Source: Corylus avellana
Lineage: Eukaryota; Streptophyta; Magnoliopsida; Fagales; Betulaceae
Assembly: GCF_901000735.1 (NCBI RefSeq)
Contig: NC_081546.1
Coordinates: forward strand, 19,591,220-19,655,219
DNA: 64,000 nt
Direction: 5' to 3'
Both the position numbers and the translations under genes were made by a program. Positions within the stretch are counted from its first letter, which is position 1. Every line of letters starts with the position of its first letter. Of the stretch, positions 1-11,900 are shown in pieces. The notes under the pieces are model-generated. The model worked only from the letters and a program-made list of their open reading frames with translations. It did no database searches and was not told where the DNA came from.

Positions 1-49
1 AATCTAATCTTCAATATTAACATATTTCTTATTCATACTTTTATTGCAG

Positions 50-697
50 GCAGTGGAATGGGGAAAACCGACGATGATTGACGCAGAAAGGCGCCTCATA
101 GCAAACGCACTCCTACACTCCTCAAACGAGAGATTTGTTCTTCTCTCAGAAACTTGTATTCCTCTCTTCAACTTCACAACAACATACAACTATCTCATCG
201 AAGCCAACCAGAGCTTTGTAGGCTCATATGATGACCCAAGGAAAATTGGGCGTGGCAGATACAATCCTCAAATGTCACCCACAATTTCTCTAGCAAATTG
301 GCGCAAAGGGTCCCAATGGTTTGAAGTGAACCGCAAGGTAGCCCTTCACATCATTTCTGACAGCAAATATTACCCTTTGTTTAGCCAGTTTTGTAGCCCT
401 CCATGTTACATGGATGAGCACTATATTCCCACACTTGTCAACATTCTTTGCCCCCAAGAGAACTCCAACAGGAGCATCACATGGGTTGATTGGTCTAAGA
501 GTGGCCCACACCCTGGAAAATTTGTGAGGCAAGCTGTTACTGCTGAATTCTTGGATCAAATAAGGTTTGGTACTAAGTGTACATATAATGGAAACATTGT
601 TTCCTCTATATGCTTTTTGTTTGGGAGGAAGTTTATGCCCAACACTTTGCAACCCTTGTTGCAAATTGCACCAGTTTTGATGGATTTTGGTGCTTAA
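50..697 (+). CDS. GT14 (core-2/I-branching-like, DUF266) glycosyltransferase, last exon only
   Basis: This is the 3' coding exon of a plant GT14 protein; the 5' exon lies left of the window. It begins after the acceptor TTGCAG (AG at 48-49), at the same residue where the paralogue at 12431 begins, and stops at TAA 695-697, giving 215 residues. Visible family motifs are an AERRLIANALL helix, [34 protein letters not shown] and TWVDWSKSGPHP. Known for the family (Pfam Branch): type II membrane proteins of the Golgi, presumed to act on cell-wall or glycoprotein glycans; substrates are mostly unknown. The partner paralogue lies about 8 kb downstream on the same strand, so this is a tandem pair. 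The frame is intact to the stop, so the gene may be functional, but its N-terminal half cannot be judged here. Confidence 0.88.
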   Translation, partial: AVEWGKPTMIDAERRLIANALLHSSNERFVLLSETCIPLFNFTTTYNYLIEANQSFVGSYDDPRKIGRGRYNPQMSPTISLANWRKGSQWFEVNRKVALHIISDSKYYPLFSQFCSPPCYMDEHYIPTLVNILCPQENSNRSITWVDWSKSGPHPGKFVRQAVTAEFLDQIRFGTKCTYNGNIVSSICFLFGRKFMPNTLQPLLQIAPVLMDFGA

Positions 698-1240
698 TAT
701 ATTAGTGATGAGTCAACTTTATATATATACTTGCTATCAATGTTTTATTAGCATTTGGCCTCACTAAAAAAAAATGAAAAAAAAAAAATGTTTTTAAGGA
801 CGGAACATGGATGAGCACTCCATGTTTGTAGCCCTCCATGTTACATGGATGAGCACTATATTCCAACACTTGTCAACATTCTTTGCCCCCAAGAGAACTC
901 CAACAGGAGCATCACATGGGTTGATTGGTCTAAGAGTGGCCCACACCTTGGAAAATTTGTGAGGCAAGCTGTTACTGCTGAATTCTTGGATCAAATAAGG
1001 TTTGGTACTAAGTGTACATATAATGGAAACATTGTTTCCTCTATATGCTTTTTGTTTGGGAGGAAGTTTATGCCGAACACTTTGCAACCCTTGTTGCACA
1101 TTGCACCAGTTTTGATGGATTTTGGTGCTTAATATATCAGTGATGAGTCAACTTTATATATATACTTGCTATCAATGTTTTATTAGCATTTGGCCTCACT
1201 AAAAAAAAATGAAAAAAAAAAATGTTTTTAAGGACGGAAC
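391..1240. repeat. Two-copy direct tandem repeat, ~416 bp units, offset 435 bp
   Basis: Unit 1 is about 391-806 and unit 2 is 826-1240. They share the end of the GT14 exon, the TATATATATAC tract, the A-rich stretch and the end ...TTTTTAAGGACGGAAC. A 19-bp junction (807-825) contains ATGGATGAGCACTCCATG, which resembles sequence within the unit (ACATGGATGAGCACT). This suggests template slippage or microhomology repair at the junction. Confidence 0.85.
826..1132 (+). pseudogene. Partial tandem copy of the GT14 last exon (C-terminal ~95 codons)
   Basis: This copies the last third of the upstream GT14 exon, from the CSPPCYMDEHY region through the same stop codon and 3' flank. Only a few substitutions separate the copies, so the event is recent. 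The copied reading frame is open, but it has no splice acceptor, no promoter and none of the first two thirds of the domain. It is best read as a non-functional exon fragment, or possibly as extra 3' UTR if the upstream transcript reads through. Confidence 0.8.
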
Positions 1241-1904
1241 TAAGAGTTTTTATCGATAGGGGCCAAAGTATGAATGAAAAATATATTAAAATATGAGGCC
1301 AAAGAATGAATGATAAATATATTAATATTAAATATTAAGTCAACATATAAAAAAATAAAATTAGTATCCATTAAGCAAATCTTACCCGTAGCTCTACGAA
1401 AAACTGCATTCTCCTCATATGCACACTGCACTCTAGAAAACAATATGAATTTTGGGGAAAGACTTGGGGCATTTTAATTTATGAGAGATTAAAATTAGTA
1501 TATATCCACATTAGTGTTACTGTTTAAATGACATTAACAAATTTTTGAAAATTTAGCACTCGAAATTGCCCTTATAAGTGGGACATCTCCCAATATTAGA
1601 GATTAAAATAAAAAATTTTGATTTAGAAAAATTAATTTTTTTTTTGCTTTTTTAAAAAAGAGACTGGGTGGCTGCCAAACCAGTGGCCACCTAGTCGAGG
1701 GGAGGGGTGGCGGCGCGCCACCCCCAACTGACTTTAAATAGCATCATTTGAACAGTAAATAACACTATTTAAAATTTTTTGACCCCATGTTTTGTGTCCT
1801 TTAGCAAGCGTCACTATTCAAACTTCACTAAATGAATAGTGACGTTTTTTGTGCTTAAAACGTCATCTCTGATGGATCACTAATTGTGAATTTTTTTTGT
1901 AGTG
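1197..1904. mobile_element. CACTA-like non-autonomous element (candidate)
   Basis: The right end reads ...TTTTTTTTGTAGTG (ending 1904), whose reverse complement begins CACTACAAAAAAAATTCAC, a typical plant CACTA/EnSpm terminus. The left end at 1197 reads CACTAAAAAAAAATG. Both ends are flanked by CCT (1194-1196 and 1905-1907), the 3-bp target duplication expected for this superfamily. The interior holds two GC-rich palindromes at 1662-1696 and 1704-1724. The left terminus is also present, truncated, in the first unit of the GT14 tandem repeat. No transposase is encoded. Confidence 0.45.
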
Positions 1905-1907
1905 CCT

Positions 1908-3718
1908 TCTAATTCATTTATCCCTCATCTGAAGAGAAAAATGAACCGTTAACATATGAGCAAAAAAGCTCAGTAAGCAACATTTTCAACAAATTTAAAA
2001 CCAATTGGGTAAAAACTTTTTCCTTAACTAATCTAGTTTAGCATAAAAAGAAAATTCTTAAATCATTTCTTCGTAGAACTGAAGATAAAAAAACTTTCTT
2101 TCTTCTTCTTATTTTATAGCTGGAGCATACTGTTACGCCCATATGCATGGGATTGCATAATTCAACCTTCCGGACCTAACAACATCTATGGCCCCGGACA
2201 TGCCTGGCCAATTGATTAACTTTTAGACACACTCAGCTTAGCAAATATGGTGATGGATCATACTGTTAAAAAAATAAATTTAGAAAATTTGAATTTATTG
2301 TGTAGTAAATCTTAGAAGTCAAAAAGGCTGATTATGCATGATTTGAGCCTTGATTCAAGAGATGTGCTTCCTCTTCTCAAGTCTATATAATAGACTCTTT
2401 GTAAGCAAAATACATATTATGAAATAAGAGAATCCCTTATTCTTTCTAAAATCTTTCACATACCTTCATGTAAACGTCCTTTAGTGTGTTGTGCTCTATC
2501 ACAGCTTAGGTACCATGACGTGCCTTCTCTCATCTGCAAAATATATCTAGCCTATCCTTCTCATAAGACCGACTAATAATTTCTTGATTTTGCATTTATC
2601 TTGTTCTTGATTGACTTTCTTAAGTGCGCATCATAGGACACAAACCCTAGCTTTCCCTAAGTCACCCTCAGCCATGCCCTTAACTCTATGTAAGCTATTC
2701 TTCATTTTTTCAATATCAGATCGAAGTGTTACAACATTCATGTATTGGGATCTAACATATTAAGGAAGACTTTGAACCCAAAAGTGATGAGTAATGTTAA
2801 AATATTAATTCAATAATTAAGTTCACCATTTTATATGTATTTAAACCTTTGACATAACCATGACTTGTCACAAATGGGGAGCGCTAGTTATGCTTACAAA
2901 CAAATTTTACAGAAAAACTTTTACAAACTGATGTAGCACAACATGAATTGATATATATATATATATATAATTGAGTGTATTTGTGGTTGCTATAGTGGGG
3001 ATTAAGATATGACATGCCACATGTCCTTCTTGCCTGCCCGTGAAAAGCCATGCAATCACATACTCAAAACATGCAACCAACTACATACAAATCATACATC
3101 CAATACGATGAAACATGCAACCGACTCTCTTGTCTTGAAAACCTGGCCAGATGACACAATGATTTTTATTTTTATTTATTTTTTAAAAAAGAATCTCATA
3201 TTTTCTTATTATTAATTATTTCAATCAGAAACAAAGGAGGATGCAATGATGCATTGTGAGAAATTCTGATGACTCACACATTTATAAATTATAGGAAACA
3301 GACTAATTAGATAATTTGATTGATGACTCTTGTGAGCAATTAATATATATATTTATATAATTTCTAGGTCTATTTTCAAAGGCATTTTCAAGTTTCAGTT
3401 TCTGTGGGTCATCAGAATTATGTTTTGTGAATATAATATTGACTGTACATGCTCGCACATCAAAGGCTATTAAAATATAATTTGACCGCAATGGAATTGC
3501 TAACCTCCAATAGTTTATCCCTCCATGAGCCAATCACAAAGAAGATCTCTCGTGGAATTGCTAAAATATCATCATTCAATCGGGTTTGAGGTTTTTACCG
3601 TTGACTAAGCCCATTTTATTATTGATTCTCAACAGATGGATGTGCTATTCTATTATAGTCACACCGGCCCACATAAAATAGTCAAGCTGATCACCCCAAA
3701 AGTTTTTTATTTGGAGGA
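1908..3718. other. Intergenic, no gene recognised
   Basis: AT-rich DNA without a supportable coding region. It contains a (TA)n tract near 2951-2968 and scattered short open frames with no family resemblance. Confidence 0.6.
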
Positions 3719-4034
3719 AATTATCCTTTCCCCTATGAATTACCATGCGATGACCATTTCCCCCCATCAACTACCAACTTTACATTACGACCCCATCAAA
3801 CTATCATTTTGTTACCAAAATCCCTATTCCGTCAGTTAAGGTCATTAAGTCAGACGGTCAACATGTGAACAGTGTCATAAACAATACTGTTGACCGTCTG
3901 ACTTAATGGCATTGACTGATGAAAATGGGGTTTTGGTAATGAAATGGTAGTTTGATGGAGTCGTAATGTAAAGTTGGTAGTTGATGGGGGGAAAATGGTT
4001 ATCGCATGATAGTTCATAAGGGGAAAGGATAATT
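3719..4034. mobile_element. Foldback MITE with ~150-bp near-identical inverted arms
   Basis: The left arm starts AATTATCCTTTCCCC and runs to about 3868. The right arm is its reverse complement, ending GGGGAAAGGATAATT at 4034. Arms share long identical blocks such as CATCAACTACCAACTTTACA and AGTCAGACGGTCAACA, leaving a loop of only about 20-30 bp. No coding capacity. I could not see a clear target duplication. Part of the same family recurs at the left of the spacer at 24870-25199. Confidence 0.8.
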
Positions 4035-5779
4035 GCTGACCGTGATCATAAATAGTAGCACTTACCTGATGGGAGCTGCACAGGACAGGGCCTAAATGGT
4101 GGGCATGCGAGCAATAGTCTGATCCAGCCCCATCATGACATCAATAAAATTCAAAGTTTGATGAAGCATTAAAAATTTAATGAAGCATACAAATTTAAGA
4201 AATTTGTATGCTTTAAATTTCTTATATGAACTCATACAAAATATGTTGAACCATACAAAATGTTGAAAATAAATTAAAGAGAGAAAGCATACAAAATATG
4301 TTGAACCATACATATTGAACCATACAGTTCAATATGTTGTCACATTAAGAATTGCGCTTCATTAAATTTGTATGAGTAATGCTTCACTTGATTTCTCTAA
4401 TATTTTCTCAATGGTTAATGCATAAGAAATGTTACACCTCTTAAATTTTTTCTCTAAAGTATGGTTTTCAAATGATGTGTTAGTAACACATTTTCTAAAA
4501 TTGATAATCGCAAACACAGCTTGGGAAGTCATAAAGGACCAGAAGTATGCAAAATTTAATTGCATGCTCGTACATGGCACGAGGATGAAACTGAATGTTC
4601 CAAAATTTCATTCAATTTATTCACCAACTCATTAATAGTATGTTTAGCTTTAATTTGCACAATTTGCTTGAATGAATTTCCAGGAAGTTTCATGCTCGTA
4701 CTATTCTGAGAGCCAAGTTGACTGTCATGTCTTCCCTGAAATTTCTGTCTACTCCTTGCAATACTCTAAACATTGATGTTAATTTGTTTTTACAAGTGGA
4801 TGGTCAAGTCTTCTTTGAAGTTTTGGTCCAGACCTCATAATTTCACACAACCACCTCGGGGGTGGCTCACCACCACTCCCTTTCTTTCTCAAAAAAATTT
4901 AATTATTAATTAATTATTTAAGTTTTTGATTTCTTTAATTTTTGATTTATTTATTTTTTAAAGAGTGATATTTTTATTAATGTTGACATAGCACACTAAC
5001 ACAATAATTCTTGTCCATTTTTGTTTTCTTGAAATAGGAGAGGGGAAAGAGAAATATATATATATTAAAATAAGGTATAAGGAATCACTTTTGGTTTCTT
5101 ACACATTGGAAACACGGTAGTAATACTTGAGGGTTGGTTAAATATAAAGAATCTGATATGCGTAAGTTTTTGTGATTTTTTTTTTTTAAAATTTCTACAC
5201 ATAAGAAAGAAAATGGCATATAGGGGCATCTATTGTTAGCGTTCTAATGAGAAGGAATCTGAGGATGGTAATTGATTGTGAGGATGAGTGTGGTCAATAA
5301 GTTTCTCTTAATTTTTAATGCTTCATTTTTTTAGACCATTGAACCACCACGTCCTCGATGGTTCACCCCAAAAGTTTGTGTGAGTTTATTTATTGATATT
5401 ATATAATTGCTCATCTAATGCTTCAGTTTTCCATCTCTATCCCCATCCCTTTCTTAACTTGATTTTTGTTCTAATATATATTTAAATTCAGGACGCATAC
5501 GAGTATATATTAATTTAGAAAAAATCAATATTTATGGTCGATTATTACAAAGGTTAATTATTCTAATTTTGTTACAAATTAATATGGTGCCATTTACATG
5601 ACAACTCACTTGTAATCATATATTGTTAGAACTTTTGATTTTTTTTTTTTTTTTTTTTTTAATACTTATAACTAGTTCATAATTACAAGAGTTAATGATA
5701 TATTATGGCAATTAGGAAAATGAAGCAGCAGTATCATATGAAGATAATAAAGGTGGATGTGCTTCAACCTTAAACCAAT
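4035..5779. other. Intergenic, small palindromes only
   Basis: AT-rich DNA with short inverted repeats built on TGAAGCATACAAATTT and CATACAAAATATGTTGAAC between 4150 and 4330, and poly-T runs near 5640. No gene family recognised in the short open frames at 4362-4635. Confidence 0.6.
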
Positions 5780-6105
5780 GAGAAATGATAAAGGCACAAT
5801 TTTGGTTAAACTTTTTTCTTATGTGGTCATTTTTTTAAAAAAACAAAATTAAAAATTAAAAAAATTTCTTAAGCAATAACATCCTATGTGGTCATTTTTT
5901 TATTTGGTATTTTTTTTAATGGAAAATGTATTTTTCTTCATAATAATGACCATTTTTTTTTATTGACAATTTTTACGAAGAAAAATACCACTTTAAAAGA
6001 AAATACCAAAAAAAGGACCACATAAGATGTTATTGTTTCAATTTTTTTTTTTTTTTTTTTTGAAAAAAAATAAAAAATAAGAAAAAAGTTGGACCAAAGT
6101 TGTGA
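5780..6105. mobile_element. MITE with core CAATAACATC...GATGTTATTG inverted repeat
   Basis: Inner arms CAATAACATCCTATGTGGTC (about 5873-5892) and GGACCACATAAGATGTTATTG (about 6016-6036) are inverted, and outer arms TTTTGGTTAAACTTTTTTCTTAT and its complement near 6078-6098 are inverted around them. A related element lies at 8196-8447. Ends are approximate. Confidence 0.65.
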
Positions 6106-6120
6106 ATATATATAATAAAT

Positions 6121-6232
6121 TTTTTTTTTGACATGTCAGCACAAGGGAAAGAGAAAAGAGAAGAGTGAGCTTCGAAGTAATAATCTCCGCTTTACCAAAC
6201 ATGATTTCAGCTGATTGATGAGCTACTCCCTA
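6121..6232 (-). mobile_element. tRNA-derived SINE, minus strand
   Basis: Read on the minus strand it starts near AGGGAGTAGCTCATC (A-box-like TAGCTCA at about 6225-6219), continues with AAGCGGAGATTATTACTTCGAAGCTC (B-box-like, degenerate from GTTCGAATC) and ends GACATGTC followed by an A tail. The same tail (GACATGTC plus A) and body occur at 16073-16148 and 8463-8477, which defines a family within this window. Confidence 0.6.
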
Positions 6233-6484
6233 GGGACAATATAATAGAAATTAGACATCGAATAACAAAATCTTTCACGAAATTCAAGCCCTGTTAAGCC
6301 AGAAGTCACTCTCATATTACAAAGAGGATGGAAAAATAAATGCCTAATTTGGTAATATGTCTCTAAATACACTTTTTTTTTTTTTTTTTTTAATAGCTCC
6401 CACATAAAATTTTTTTTTATTAAAAAAATATAAACCTTACTAAAAGGCAGGCACTTCTTCCATTTATATTTCGTTACAACAACA

Positions 6485-6515
<31 letters not shown>

Positions 6516-7280
6516 CACTTTTCAAAAGCATATATTTTTCCTTTTCTCAATCTATTGGCGTCGAACCACGTAGAAAGAAAAGGTGGAGACAAGGATGCAA
6601 ACTCAGAGGAGGCGGGGAGCAGGAGTAAAGCGTTCAAAACCCTTTCCACAAAGTGCACCGGCGGCTTACAAAAAGCCACAAAAGGAACAAATTAAGGAAA
6701 TAGTATTTTTTAGACTATTTTTTATTTATTTATAAATAAATAAAAATAACTTCCTTTTCATACCGGATAAGGTAACCTGTTTTAAATATTTATTTATTTA
6801 TTATTATTTTTTTAAGTAACTAACATAAAATAAATACCTAAAATACACTACTCATTATTATTATTATTTTTTTAAAAGAAAAAATAAGAAAATAAATCAT
6901 TGAGAAAACTGAAACTCGGCCGACAAATTGACAAAGTGAAGAAAATAGATTGATATGAATTGAGATGTGAACATCTCACTGAGTACTGATCCACCCAACT
7001 CTCCGGAAAACTCAAATCGTGTTATCTTGTCCTTTCAAAGAAAATCCCCCCAACCCAACAAAATAAACACTAATTTTTTTTACTTCACATCATGCAATAA
7101 TCATAAACGGAAATGGAAACAGGCTTAGAAAAAGAAAATTAAACCCCAAAAATAACCACGTACAGGATGAGAAATAAGAAAGGTTGTATCATGCATGGTG
7201 GGAATCTAAATAAAAATATAATCTGATCATTAATTATCACCTAATATAAAATCCATCAATCCAATTTATAAAAATTACTA

Positions 7281-7313
<33 letters not shown>

Positions 7314-8195
7314 ATTAAGCATACAGGAAGCACATGACTTTTTTTTTTTTAATTATTATTAACTAATGATATTAGAAAAAAGCATATTTGAGAAGATAAT
7401 AACTTCAATCAGGTTATAGTGCAAAAAGCATATTTTGCACCTCCAATTATAGGAGGTAGATATCTGAACTTAAAACACCATATATATATATATACCCTTT
7501 ACACCAATTTTCCTTCTATTGACAAAATATTTCATTGACGAAGTATCCTTTCATAAAACCAGCAAAGCTGCTATCTTGGTTAATTTTGAAGATTTTAGTG
7601 TTCTCATGAGGGTTAAGTGGTGGGTGGTAGGCATTGGGTTATAAGTTATAACGGATAGAAAAATCTATAGGATTGATTTGAATTAAATATGCGATGTTTT
7701 CATCTCTATTGTATTTAATTTAGTATTTTTACTCAATGTGTCAAATTTCTATTGAAAACAATTAAATGAGGTTTTATACCACATCTTGATAGAATGGGCT
7801 TTGGATGAGAAACATATGCTTCTTACATGGCAGGGCACACATGGAAATATATAACTAAATTGAAAGAATTTTCTTACAATATAATTTATAGGAAGTTTTT
7901 GTAAATTATAACCCTATAAAAAGAGAAATCGACCGTTGTAAAACATATTAAAAAAAAAAAAAAAAACTTCCTTAATAAAACTAGAAACGATTTGGTGTGA
8001 TAATTAAAACGCTAATGAAATGAAGGCAACAAATCCCAAATGAAACATCGTATAATTAAGCGCACCATTTAATGCACGCGTCTTCCTGGTTTCACACTTT
8101 CACATTTAACTCCCCAACTAAATGAGCTACCTAGGCATGAAAAATGCACTATTTTTTTTATACAATTTTTTTCTTTTTTTTTTTTTTAAATAAAT
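6233..8195. other. Intergenic with microsatellites
   Basis: No gene recognised. Contains poly-T/poly-A runs (6371-6391, 6485-6516), a (TA)14 tract at 7283-7310, and TA tracts near 7483. Confidence 0.6.
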
Positions 8196-8447
8196 AAAAA
8201 AAATTCTGAAACAATAACATCATATATGGTCCTTTTTTTAGTTGGTATTTTTCTTCATAAAATGGTTTTCTTTTTTTTAAAAAAAAAGGTCATTATAATG
8301 AAGAAAAAGACCATTTAAAAAAAAAAAAAAAAACTACCAAATAAAAAAAGGACCACGTAGGATAGGATGTTATTGCTTCACAATTTTTTTTTTTTTTTTT
8401 TTTATTTTAAAAAAATAACCCAAAAGACTGCCTTTTATCATTTCTCC
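8196..8447. mobile_element. MITE related to the element at 5780-6105
   Basis: Inverted arms GAAACAATAACATCATATATGGTCC (from about 8199) and GGACCACGTAGGATAGGATGTTATTGCTTC (to about 8380) enclose poly-A/poly-T rich sequence. The right flank AAAGGCAG...GGAGAAATGATAAAAGG (as complement) matches the left outer end of the 5780 element. Probably non-autonomous; ends approximate. Confidence 0.55.
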
Positions 8448-8462
8448 AACTAAATAAGCTTC

Positions 8463-8477
8463 TTTTTTTTGACATGT
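8463..8477 (-). mobile_element. Extremely 5'-truncated SINE tail with 15-bp TSD
   Basis: Only TTTTTTTTGACATGT is inserted (minus strand: ACATGTC plus A8). It is flanked by AACTAAATAAGCTTC (8448-8462) and AACTAAATAAGGTTC (8478-8492), a 15-bp duplication with one mismatch. This is the structure left by target-primed reverse transcription that stopped almost at once. The inserted tail is the same as that of the SINEs at 6121 and 16073. Confidence 0.7.
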
Positions 8478-8706
8478 AACTAAATAAGGTTCTGGTGTCT
8501 GTGAGTGGCTTGCAAATTTTTGAGGGCACTCTCAACTTAATTGTCGGTTGAGTCGAATATTGTCACGTTGATAAATACTATCCAACAAAAACAATAAAAA
8601 AAAATTATTAGTACGAGGAGCCTAATTAATTCACAATTAATTTCAAAAAAAAAAAAAATACAAATTTATTTTTATATATGGCACTGCTAAATCATCATTA
8701 ATTAAT

Positions 8707-8868
8707 TATATAAATATATATATATATAACCAGTGCCAGTGCCAGTGCAGATCGATTTATTTAAGAATCTTTTTCTGCCTAGAGAAGCCCAAGCTTCGTG
8801 CTCTCTCCATTAAAAAGCCAAATTAAACGTTACTTCATTGGAGAAGAAACAACAAAGAAACAATATCT

Positions 8869-8909
<41 letters not shown>

Positions 8910-8929
8910 GTGTTGCTCGGCCGCCATAG
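8707..8929 (+). promoter_or_regulatory. Core promoter and CT-rich 5' leader of the GT14 gene
   Basis: A TATATAAATATATATATATA tract at 8707-8729 is a plausible TATA box, and a CT microsatellite at 8870-8909 lies in the presumed 5' UTR, about 20 bp before the ATG at 8930. Pyrimidine-rich leaders of this kind are common in plant genes. Transcription start not determined. Confidence 0.5.
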
Positions 8930-11900
8930 ATGAAGAATTACAAGCTCCAACAAGGCTCACCGCCGCCAAATAATAAGCTCTTCAATGCGCAAATGCATCT
9001 CCAGAATCTTGTGTTTTATTTTCTTCTCTTTTGCTCAGGTTTAGCGCTTGGACTTACGCTAAGTTTCTATCTTAGAGATTTCTCCTTCAACTTGCAACTC
9101 AACCAGCTTTTTGATCTTCCGGCGACTGCTCCACCGGAGCTAGCTCTTCCTCCATTGCAGACCAAGACGAATCTCACCCTGGTCGTGTCTCCTCCTCCTT
9201 TACAAATGACCAATCCGAATCTCACCCGGGTCGGGTCTCCTCCTTCTCCTCCATTGCAAATTACCAAGAACAATCTAATCCGGGTCGGGTTAAAACAATA
9301 CTTGAAACCGCCAAGTGCTATGCACGACATGAAAGACGAGGAGTTGTTATGGAGGGCTTCAATGGCGCCTAGGATTCGTGAATTCCCGCTGAAGCGGACT
9401 CCGAAAGTGGCGTTCATGTTTCTGACAAAAGGGCCGCTGTCTTTGGCCCCCCTGTGGGAGTTGTTCTTCAAAGGACACGAAGGTCTTTATACCATTTACG
9501 TGCACCCCAATCCATCTTTCAACGGAACGGTGCCGGAAGATTCCGTTTTTCATGGCCGGAGGATCCCAAGTAAGGTCAGTACGTAAATATCACTCTTGGA
9601 TTCTTTCTTCTGTCTTCTTCTTCTTCTTAATTTACGTCTTCCTCTTAATTTACGTTAATTATATGTCTGTCTCATTCATGTATGATCTAATCAATATATA
9701 CCAAACATTTTTAAACCAAAAATTTAAATATATAGAATAATATATACAGCAATTAATATTGCTTAATTTCCGGCACTTACCCATAACAAATAAATATACT
9801 ATATATAACATCACATATTGCCTTTCCATTTCCTTTACATCCTTCAATTCTATCCATTTGAGAAATGTTATTTACTATTCCCCGTTATAAGGATTATTAT
9901 ACAATTAAATGACGTGACAATAAATTTTTTTACAAGGGTTTGTTGATTCAAATATTTATTTTCACTTTTACATGTTATTTTTATTTTTATTGTAAGAGTC
10001 GGTTTACAATTGCGTTATAACCGTAAAAAGTACTTTTAATATATGAAAAGCTGTGACCAATAAAAAGCTGTCATATTTGGTAAAAAAATTTCAAAAGTAA
10101 TTCCTTGACGTTTTTCATTTGAAAATTACGAAAACGTACTTTTAGGAAAAATTTAAAAATTAACCTTTCTAAAAAGCTAATTTTGACTTTAAAAGCTCTA
10201 TTTTTTAATGCAATCTCAAAAGTGCAATATTTCTCAGAGAATTTTACTCCCGCTGCAAAAGTTTTCGGTGGGTTCTTGCTATATAAATATATACATGGAG
10301 GCATTTTCTAGTTATAGAGTATGTTTGGGATTGTGTTTGAGAAATATAGTTTTTAAGTCAAAAATCGCATTTTGGCAAAAACTTCATTTTTAAGCTTTTG
10401 TCAAAAGTACGTATTGTCTATTGTTAGACCCTAAAAGCATTTTTAATTTTTTTTTACCAAACAAGTGTTTTTTTCTTCAAACAGACTTTTTGAGTGTTAA
10501 ACGCATTTTTAGGCCTCTCAAACGCACACCAAAACAGGCCCATAGACTTATTTTAACAACGTTCATGACATTTTTGTATGTCAAATCAAACCCTAAAATA
10601 CTGAGTAAGAACCATTTGCTTCATTTCTTTGCATTGTTTTTTTAGTAAAGCAGAGAAGATTTTCTTGACGTTGAGATGAAGTACAAGGCGTACCTCGTAA
10701 TATGCCTTGTTAGTTGGCATGTGATGCTAGCTGCATACAAGTAGCATATATATAATTAGTCCCATTAACGTTTACTAATTAATGAACTTATTGACAAATT
10801 CTATGCTACATGTATGTGTATAAAATATATATAAAGTTTTAATATATGATATCATGTTGATATTCTTTCTCTTCATTTAATATTGACCAAGTTCTCTTCT
10901 AAGTTGAAGCAACGTACAATAATTGCATATGACCATCCTTGGTTGGAGCAAGGTGCAATATTATTTTTTTGCCCAACCGGCCCATGTCAACTTAATACTT
11001 GTCAAAACATGAGAATTCCGAAAGATATGTCTATGTGAACCTCATGACTTCTTGTGTGGGAATTACTTGTAAAATATTCAAGCTTGGAAAAGTCTAATAA
11101 TTAACAATAAAAACGTCTTAGTTAATTACACCCCTAGTTATATATACACACATATATACCTTATACTTTACATTTGGACAAATTAAATATTTTTTGCTTT
11201 TCAAATAAGTTATCTTGAAGATATTTTTACGAGTAATATAATGTTACTCTTTACACTTAATAATTTTTTATTATTTAAAAGTACTTGACATGAAAAATTA
11301 CGTAAAATACATTAAATTAGCCTCTATAAAATAAATATAATAATTAAATAGATGTAAAGAATATTATTCTTATATTATTTTTTTCTCCAATGGTGATGCA
11401 AATGCATTAACCCTACTAAATGCGATGCCTACTTGTTCTACATTCCACAATAAAGAGGTGTGGCCGTAGAATTTTGGAAATTTCCTTCTTCCCAAACAAA
11501 AAAGATACGTTTTACAATTAAGAGTATTTATTTTGGATTTAAACCTAGGAAATGCTAAGTATTCTTCTAGTGTTCTCTTGGTGTTCTTCTAATTGTGATG
11601 TGGCTTTTAAAATTATCGTTGAATTTGAGATTATCATTATTAACTTTTAATCTATTGGTGATTTTAAAAGCCACATCACAGTTGGGAGGACACTAGAAGA
11701 ATACCTAGCATTTCTCTTTAAACCCCCCTCAGATTTTCTAAAACAGAGATTCTCATATTCTAAAATCTGAGACATCTATTTCATCTAACAATTTAAACAA
11801 ATACAGAAGTTTGTATATTACCAAGCTAATTAATTTTAGTTTTCAATATGTCAAACCCACTTACCTTGGCAACACAAACTTCTGCATTTGATAGTCTATT

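Noticed and set aside
2148..2217. Short in-frame string containing GPNNIYGPGH, reminiscent of the YGPG motif of extended short-chain dehydrogenases
   Set aside because: Only about 20 codons, bounded by stops, with no Rossmann GxxGxxG or YxxxK nearby. A gene scrap is possible but not supportable.
4362..4635. Overlapping 68-72-codon frames on both strands
   Set aside because: No recognisable family, AT-rich, and both strands equally open.
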